A stretch of 64,000 nucleotides of DNA, from NCBI RefSeq assembly GCF_958295425.1, contig NC_081153.1, positions 20,056,720 through 20,120,719 on the forward strand, in the 5' to 3' direction. Source of the DNA: Solea solea (Eukaryota; Chordata; Actinopteri; Pleuronectiformes; Soleidae). The notes beneath the pieces are model-generated. The model did no database searches. It had not been told where the DNA came from and saw only the letters and a list, made by a program, of their open reading frames with translations. Positions within the stretch are counted from its first letter, which is position 1. Every line of letters begins with the position of its first letter. A program made the position numbers and the translations under genes. Of this stretch, positions 51,440-64,000 are shown in pieces.

Positions 51440-52208
51440 CTCTTTAAAAAGGTTCAACTTCACTTCATCAGTGGGTAAAACTCCACCTCAAGCAGCTACA
51501 GCGTTACCGACATCACAAACCCCTTTAAAACTATGTATTTAGCCATTTTAAGCTACTTCAAGGACACAATTCTCCAACTGTAACAAATGTTTATGCCATT
51601 GCTGATTTTTATTTACATCTTTACAGTTCCTGCACAGTGAAGCATGTCATATATATGATATTTTTATCAGTCTGATATCCGAGCATCATATCGGCTCATT
51701 CCTAATTATAACAACAGACAATAATATTTATCAACTTCCCAGTAAAACTAAAGCACTGGTAGGTGATTTCACCGCTGTATTCAACAGTGTGATCCACGTG
51801 AACGCCAACCTCTCTACGCACTTTCACTGCTTGTACTGGATTCACTTTGTACTGTAGCACCCACATTTTTTCTTAATAAAAGGTTTGTCGCGTTCTCACT
51901 GCAACCATAAAAAAAGTAATTGTACACAATTTGTACACAGAGTTATACTTATTGAAATGAACTTGGAGACACGCCTGTTTAAATGGAGTTGATGGACATT
52001 CTGTTGCACTTAGTCAAATCGATTCTCAGTCTTCTTTAAGGACCTGTCACACTCACAGTTCTCCGTGTCATTTGCTAATTTATATGCAGGAGGTTGTGTT
52101 TTCTTGCAGGCATTTTTGTGGTTGTTAGTTTATGAGTGAAATAACTTCTGGGAATGATTCACCAGGAAGATTTTGCTGGTGAATCCAGATACAGATAAAG
52201 TGTCTTAA

Positions 52209-52620
52209 CCCTTAGTGACACAGGTGCACCCATGGTAAATTGCCATGGGAATAATACACAACTTTGTTAATAGGTCACATATTCAGGCTTCTTTTGTGTT
52301 GATAAGTCACAGTTATGATTCATTTTATATCACATTTTTAGTTGTGATATAAAGTAGTAATAATTGTACAGAAGTCACAAAATAGACGAAAAACGAGCCA
52401 AGTGATTTTGGAATTATTTAAAAAAAAAATTGGACGATTTTAAACATTTTGCATACTCTGCTCAGGTGTGTTTATATATTTGGTGAAAATGTTTTTTTAT
52501 TATTATTAGATTGCCTAGGTTGTGTTGAAAAAAGGATATAAGACATTGCACATTCTTATAACCTCTGTATATACGATACGTTTAAACATAGTAATGAAAA
52601 ACGCTCTGTGTTCTAAGAGT
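52209..52620. mobile_element. piggyBac-like MITE flanked by TTAA
   Basis: TTAA at 52205-52208 and 52621-52624 flank ends CCCTTAGTGACACAG and, inverted, ACTCTTAGAACACAGAG. TTAA target sites and CCC-type ends are the hallmark of piggyBac elements. Confidence 0.6.
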
Positions 52621-52889
52621 TTAACACTGTAAGAAACAAACTCAGTGGAGGTTTCAGAAATTCTGAATGTGCATCCCCACCAAAATCTACTTGTTTCTTC
52701 ATTAGGCCACAGCCTCCATCATCCCCAAAATATTGAATCAAAATCCATCCTTTACTTATGTTATGTTGCTCACAAGCATTTCAGGTGAAAGTAATAACTC
52801 CTCAAATATTTAAGTAATAACTGCTGCATTCATTTCTATTGAAACTATATTTTCTTGCGCCACAAAGTCAGGGGTGTGTCACACGCATG

Positions 52890-52920
52890 CACACACACAC
52901 ACACATGCACACACACACAG
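52890..52920 (+). repeat. CA dinucleotide repeat
   Basis: CA units broken once by ATG. Confidence 0.85.
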
Positions 52921-53164
52921 TGCTTATGTTATAAAGAGTGAATGATGAATGCTCAACCAGTTGAAACTTAGAAGCTGAACCTGGTCTGTTGATATGTACA
53001 CGACTTTATTTTTATTCCATAACAGTGACATCAATAACTGTTGCTAATAAAAACAAAATTACGTGTGTAAAACGTCCAGGGACCATAAATCCTTTTGCCC
53101 TCATTTGAAGAGTGAGTATACATTATACACAGGTACATTCTTGTCAAACGTCTGCTTGCAGAGC

Positions 53165-53206
53165 CTGTGACACACCGTAAATCTCATGAATTACGGTGTG
53201 TCACAG
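53165..53206. repeat. Perfect 16-bp hairpin with 10-nt loop
   Basis: CTGTGACACACCGTAA, loop ATCTCATGAA, then its exact reverse complement. Confidence 0.9.
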
Positions 53207-53583
53207 ACGGACATTGTGTTAACTCTGTGTAAGTATGTACAGCATGTACAAAATGTGGTCAGAGGCTGAGCAGTATCGACAAACTGTTGTGATCACAAGT
53301 GCAAAAACGTTCAATTAAATACACTGAACTGGGAATATGCAGCATTAGGAGAACAGATTTCAATTTCAAAACTCATTATCAGTGAGGTTAAAATGACTCA
53401 CTGCCATCATTGTTAATTGGGCTTTAACATGTCATGGCATTAAAATGCTATAATCAAACCACAACTGAGTGGTTGGTACAAGTTAATTACTGCTAAACCC
53501 TTAGCTGTAGTTAGTGGTGAGAGTGTAAATGTTGCACTGTGCCAATATGACACATATTTCATTCATCTCATCCATGCCAGTGT

Positions 53584-54145
53584 GTACACTCAGTGACCAG
53601 CTCAGGCCCTGCTATACTGTCGTCTACTACAAAGATCAAATGTTTCTGGTGCCACCGTTGGAGAAGCGTTAGCTCAGCTATATACGAGTAAAAAGATAGA
53701 ATACTAATAGTATTCTGCTTTATTTCGCCCGCAGGCCGCCTTCTCCCAGTGGGAACTGAAGTTTCTAAAGCACTCATGATCCTGCACCAACGTCAACATA
53801 GAAAAAATCAGCTTTTTAAGTTCATGGAAACATGGGAGCTGCTGGTCTACTGCCTCATTTGGTAAGATTGTGTCACTTGGATGAATCCAAACAAAGGATT
53901 TCAAACCCCGAAACCAAGAAAAATGACACATTAGAACTTCCTGATGGACGCAGCAGTGGATCAACAACTCCAGTGTGCAATGATGTAAAATCAACTTTGG
54001 ACTTTGGTGCAAGAAGTGAGTGGTTTACAATGCCACGAAAACCAGTCTGTACCTCATAGAAACACACTGGCCTAAATGTTAAGGTAGGAGTTGTATTTCA
54101 AATCAACTGTGCAGGTGTATATTATAAAGTGGACACTGAGTGTAC
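53584..54145. mobile_element. Mariner-like non-autonomous element downstream of zc3h12a
   Basis: Inverted ends GTACACTCAGTGACCA and TGGACACTGAGTGTAC match at 15 of 16, each with TA at the expected target position. The interior has no transposase frame I recognise. Confidence 0.6.
53719..53724 (-). terminator. Candidate poly(A) signal downstream of zc3h12a
   Basis: AATAAA on the minus strand about 660 bp after the zc3h12a stop, inside a mariner-like element. I found no canonical AATAAA between the stop and the long A-run at 54199-54225 (minus sense). The real 3' end is uncertain. Confidence 0.25.
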
Positions 54146-54198
54146 CTGAGTGTTAGGATTTGACCTCTTTAAAACCCATTAAGTGGCACTGAAATGAA

Positions 54199-54225
<27 letters not shown>
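54199..54225. repeat. Poly-T run of about 27
   Basis: Uninterrupted T run on plus, about 160 bp past the zc3h12a stop, so poly-A in that gene's sense. Confidence 0.9.
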
Positions 54226-54229
<4 letters not shown>

Positions 54230-54381
54230 AAAGATACAATTTGTATCAACTGCAGTTACAGTTTATAATAAAAAGGTGGATACCACAATACAAAATGACA
54301 CAAACTCATGTTTATCACGGTTTCTTGCAGCCTCATGTCTCTTCCTTCCCCTGAAGGAAGTGGCTGCAGGCTGGACTCGGA

Positions 54382-60859
<6,478 letters not shown>

Positions 60860-60920
60860 CCCTCCTACATCGGTGTAGCTTGTTCATGTCAGAAACATTA
60901 CAACTTCTCTGTGAAGAGTC
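60860..60920 (-). promoter_or_regulatory. zc3h12a: zc3h12a leader within exon 2 with three upstream ATGs
   Basis: After the acceptor tgtgtttcag at 60921, 61 bases of leader contain three upstream starts: a 4-codon uORF (60884-60898), a 24-codon uORF (60813-60887) that overlaps the main start out of frame, and a minimal ATG-TAG at 60865-60870. Such arrangements usually lower main-start use and favour reinitiation downstream. Confidence 0.6.
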
Positions 60921-61740
60921 CTGAAACACAGAGTAGATCCTTAAGACACTGCATTCAGTAGCATTGTCAGAATAATGTATTTAAAATTATGAAAGTAAAT
61001 ACATTTATCATGATTTGAAATGTGTTGTAGTGTTAGATTATTAATTATTAAGTGTTAATATACATAGCATGAATCAAATATTGTGCCGCAGATTTATCAC
61101 GATTACATATTTTGTAATAACATCTAACAATTTTTTTCGTAACTGATTAATCTGTCAATTATTTTCTCGATTAATCGCAGAATGGTTTGGTCCAAAAAGG
61201 TCAGAAAATGTTGATCAGTGTTTCTCAAACCTGGAAATTATGATGTTCTCAAACATCTTGTTTTGTCCACAAACCAAAAATTATTTAGTTTTAATTATTT
61301 ATTTTTTATATGGAGCAAAGAAAACGGAAAACATTCACATTTAAGAAGCTGGGAAATCAGAAAAAAAACTTTTAATAATGAAAAGGAAACACACATTTAA
61401 TTTGGTTATTGATTAATCGAGTCATTATTTCAGCCCCACTTGTTTTGTTATGATACTGTTGCTTGGGAGTTACTATTTTAACTAACTCACTTAAACTGCA
61501 AAGTAACTACTGTTGTAAATGTCACATTTTGGTCATGTTCCCCTACTTTTACCTCTCTGATTCTCTGTGAAATTAAAACAGTTTCAAAGCTGGTGAACTC
61601 CACACCTGGATCTAGGCACCTAAATCCAGGTCATTTCCCTCAGAACAACAAAACCAGAGCCAAGGTAGTCCTGTCATTCTCTAAGTATACAAACAGAATC
61701 TCTCTCTATGTAAAATGTCATAACAAAAGTTAGGACGTAC
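60921..61740 (-). other. zc3h12a: zc3h12a leader intron
   Basis: Starts GTACGT and ends tgtgtttcag. It contains a truncated MITE of the TAGRGCTGCAAC family at 61127-61435 and otherwise AT-rich sequence. Confidence 0.5.
61127..61435 (+). mobile_element. hAT-like MITE fragment
   Basis: Shares GATTAATCTGTCAATTATTT and the TGTTGATCAGTG body with the other copies and ends CATTATTTCAGCCCCA. The left end is eroded. Confidence 0.6.
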
Positions 61741-61860
61741 CTGTGCGTCGGATACGACTTGAGAAACCACACCGGTGGACTACAGGCTACAGTATCCTCT
61801 CACCCTGGCTTTCATGTGATCACTGCAGAGGAGCGTGCTGGCGTGTGGCTTCTTGAAGAG
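61741..61860 (-). other. zc3h12a: Probable non-coding first exon of zc3h12a
   Basis: A good donor, CGCACAG/GTACGT, ends at 61741 and fits the acceptor at 60921. The upstream limit is not defined; 61860 is a guess. An AP-1-type TGAGTCA at 61946-61952 and a partial kappaB-like GGGATTCC at 61959-61966 lie just upstream, plausible for an inflammation-responsive gene but short enough to occur by chance. Confidence 0.4.
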
Positions 61861-61959
61861 TTGTGAGCCGAAACAAGGAAGTAAGATTCGTGTTTCCCTG
61901 TAGCTGACTTCAGCACGCAGGGAGGGTTGTGCTGGGAGGCTTGGGTGAGTCACATGCCG

Positions 61960-63255
61960 GGATTCCTGAAAAACTAAAGGTGAAGTAACCTGCGCTCTCG
62001 TCCATGAGAAAAAAACGACCTAAATCAGCATGCGTTCAAATGTAAGAATCTTACATTTTAATACTATACTATACTATACTATACTTACATACACCTTAAT
62101 CTTCAGACTCCAAAAAACCTCTCCAGACAAAATACTACAATAAATACGATGACCTGAAGTTTAATGTTGCTTATTTTCTATCAAATGTTCATGCATATTT
62201 TTTGTAGTATCCTTACTAAATAGACTTTACGCGAAGTCGGATATGATGTAACTTTCACTTTAAATGGGGGCTTATCAAAAATGAATGCGTCTTTCTAAAA
62301 CCATATTTGTTGAACTGCTGCACACTGAGCTGTTGCGATCGTATTTGATGTATGAGCAGGGCCGGATCAAACCACAAGGGGGCCCAGACGCCAACACGGA
62401 CGGCGGGCCATGTTATAATGAAAACATTACTTGTCTAAACAATATTTATCTGTTTTTGATATTGATATATTTATTTTTATTGTAAATAATATCATTCCAT
62501 ACTTTGAAATTCTGGGAGACCGGCCCCCTCTTGATCACACTAGACACTCATTGGCCCAGAGGTCTAGGGCTGCAACTAACAATTGTTTTCATAATCGATT
62601 AATCTGTCCATTATTAGAGCACTTGTTTGGGCCATAAGATGTCAGATAATGTTGATCAGTGTTTTCCAAACCTCAAGATGATGATGTTCACAAATGTCTT
62701 GTTTTGACGACAAATCAAATGTAATCAGTACTTTGTTATATGAAGCAAAGAAACCAGGAAATATTCTTATTTAAGAAGTGGAAAAATCCAAAAGCTTGTT
62801 TTAGTTGTTTAAAAAAACACTCAAAATAGTTGATGATTAATTTAGCATCTATTAGTAATCGATTAATCAAATATACGTTGCAGTCCTACTCAGGTCATAT
62901 GAGTTTGACACACCTGGGTGTCAAAGGAACAATTTGTATTATTCTGTGTCAATATCTTTTCCCAAAACTTATTTTTCAAACATGTGCATTCTTCTTCTCT
63001 AAGACTTCCTGTATACCATTTTATTTCTTTATTTGTTTTTGTTAGTTTGTTTATTATTACATTTTTACTTCTACATTTATCTATAAAGAAACACCACTTT
63101 CAAGTAACCAACGTAAACAAAGCATGTGAATATTAACAGAAAATTAAACAGATGAGCAAATAATTTGGTAGAGTTTTTTAATTTGTACATCCCATGGGTT
63201 CTGTTTCCAAAGTAATATCATTTAGAGTTGAATTTTCTCACATTTCTCACTGCTC
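61960..63255. other. Region between zc3h12a and the repeat-protein gene
   Basis: AT-rich DNA with the MITE at 62565-62888 and several minus-strand AATAAA around 63023-63053 that could end the repeat-protein transcript if its TAA is the real stop. No other gene recognised. Confidence 0.5.
62565..62888 (+). mobile_element. hAT-like MITE, full length
   Basis: Ends TAGGGCTGCAAC and GTTGCAGTCCTA. The 8-bp flanks CAGAGGTC and CTCAGGTC match at 6 of 8 positions, an eroded target duplication. Confidence 0.75.
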
Positions 63256-64000
63256 TTACCCTCTATGACAATTACGATGTCTCCATTGTGGTCTTTTCTC
63301 GATCTCTACTGGAGGAAGGATATTAGGTAGAACAACTGGATGTGGCACAGGCCCTGCAGCATGCATGGTGTCTGGTAGATTTATCACTTGTGGTTCATGG
63401 AGGGGTTTTTCTACATTTGTGTGCAACTCAAGTGATGGCTCTGAAATGTGTTGCACTGTTGATCCTAGCACAAGTTCAGCTAAAGGGTGTGGGAGAACAG
63501 AATAGGACCCAGGTGCCACTTTAGCTGATGATTTAGTATCCACCCCAGGTAAACCAGGCTTGTTTGAATGTGGTGCAAGTGCTACATTAGTAGCCATTCC
63601 AGGGTCTGACCTAGATATTGTTGAGTCTGATGCAGGTGCTACCCCAGCTGTTGATTCTAACTCAAGTCCAGGTGATGGCTTTGAATTTTGCTGAGATGAA
63701 GATTTTGGCACAGATTCAGTTAAAAATGGTGAAAGTACAGTAGACAACCCAGACACAGGCTCAACTATTGGTTCAGTATCAGACCCAGGCTTGCTAGGGT
63801 CTGGTGCAGGTGCTGCCTCAGTGGTAATATCTGGAAAAGGTATTGTTGAGTCTAATACAGCAGGGGCATATGTTGCTGGCCCAGGTATTGTTGACTCATA
63901 TGCTGGTTCTTCCCGTGTTTCCTGTGGTTTAAGTACTGGTGTGTCTGGTGCAGAGACTGCTTCATCTGCCGTTTCTGAATTCAGGCCAGGCACTGTTGAG
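63256..64000 (-). CDS. Partial Pro/Ser/Thr-rich repeat protein, unrecognised
   Basis: An open frame of about 247 codons runs off the right edge; the apparent first codon is a GTG inside it, so this is an internal or terminal exon. It is rich in Pro, Ser, Thr, Glu and Ala with almost no aromatic residues and no Cys until near the end. Two units of 75-78 residues align: one begins DSTIPFP and the next DSTISRS, sharing KPG, S-VL-P and LELE/LELH landmarks; a partial third copy starts at the edge (STVPGLN). Mucin-like stalks and matrix proteins look like this, but I do not recognise the gene. The frame ends at TAA 63256-63258, which sits inside a good donor (AGAGG/GTAAGA), so it may instead splice there. 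It is on the same strand as zc3h12a, about 1.3 kb upstream of it. Confidence 0.55.
   Translation of the reverse strand, partial: STVPGLNSETADEAVSAPDTPVLKPQETREEPAYESTIPGPATYAPAVLDSTIPFPDITTEAAPAPDPSKPGSDTEPIVEPVSGLSTVLSPFLTESVPKSSSQQNSKPSPGLELESTAGVAPASDSTISRSDPGMATNVALAPHSNKPGLPGVDTKSSAKVAPGSYSVLPHPLAELVLGSTVQHISEPSLELHTNVEKPLHEPQVINLPDTMHAAGPVPHPVVLPNILPPVEIEKRPQWRHRNCHRG

Larger units (their letters stand above)
43292..53567. other. 10-kb repeat-rich gap between smim13 and zc3h12a
   Basis: No gene recognised. It is a patchwork of a LINE 3' end (44611-45126), a second LINE tail (45560-45707), two inverted hAT-like composites (45898-46320, 50953-51439), two inverted piggyBac-like copies (47703-48060, 52209-52620), a partial mariner-like copy (50694-50945) and a perfect hairpin (53165-53206). 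The stretch 46330-47700 shows no element I recognise. Confidence 0.65.

Noticed and set aside
43292..53567. ELOVL2, expected next to SMIM13 from human synteny
   Set aside because: No frame in the gap shows ELO-family motifs such as HxxHH.

Overview
The window is nuclear DNA of a ray-finned fish, most likely a percomorph teleost. It has AT-rich introns, GT-AG spliced vertebrate genes, and many repeats with typical teleost ends: hAT-like MITEs starting TAGRGCTGCAAC, tRNA-derived SINEs, Tc1/mariner remnants and LINE tails ending in TTCTGA or ATCTT repeats. I see no bacterial operon, CRISPR array, rRNA or tRNA gene.

Three genes can be reconstructed exon by exon, and a fourth is cut by the right edge. 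(1) nedd9 (HEF1/Cas-L, a p130Cas-family adaptor) runs on + from about 12.8 to 32.7 kb. Six coding exons give 818 residues: an SH3 domain, 14 YxxP motifs, a serine-rich helical domain, the YDYVHL Src-binding motif and the C-terminal FAT-like domain. The short first coding exon was not found; bases 1-12831 are read as its 5' intron or flank. (2) smim13 runs on - from 42822 to 39810. Two exons give an 88-residue single-pass membrane protein, tail-to-tail with nedd9, as I recall for the human genes. A ZNF143/SBF-type promoter motif lies about 450 bp upstream. (3) A regnase-1-like gene (zc3h12a) runs on - from 60859 to 54382. Five coding exons give 656 residues: an N-terminal helical module, a NYN/PIN RNase with all four catalytic aspartates, a CCCH finger, a DSGxxS phosphodegron and a conserved C-terminal helical block. 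Its leader has three upstream ATGs. (4) At 63256-64000 (-) lies an open, Pro/Ser/Thr-rich frame made of imperfect 75-78-residue repeats. I do not recognise it.

The remaining DNA is introns and intergenic sequence filled with repeats. The clearest are hAT-like MITEs at 21915-22281 and 58126-58505 with perfect 8-bp target duplications, another at 62565-62888, a TTAA-flanked piggyBac-like MITE at 52209-52620, two inverted copies of a hAT element carrying a SINE at the same internal site (45898-46320 and 50953-51439), a LINE 3' end at 44611-45126, and mariner/Tc1 fragments in the smim13 intron and just downstream of zc3h12a.

Nothing here is clearly a new biological system. The most useful leads are the upstream-ATG arrangement of zc3h12a, the paired Pumilio sites in the nedd9 3'UTR, the zc3h12a-smim13 neighbourhood, and the repeat protein at the right edge.
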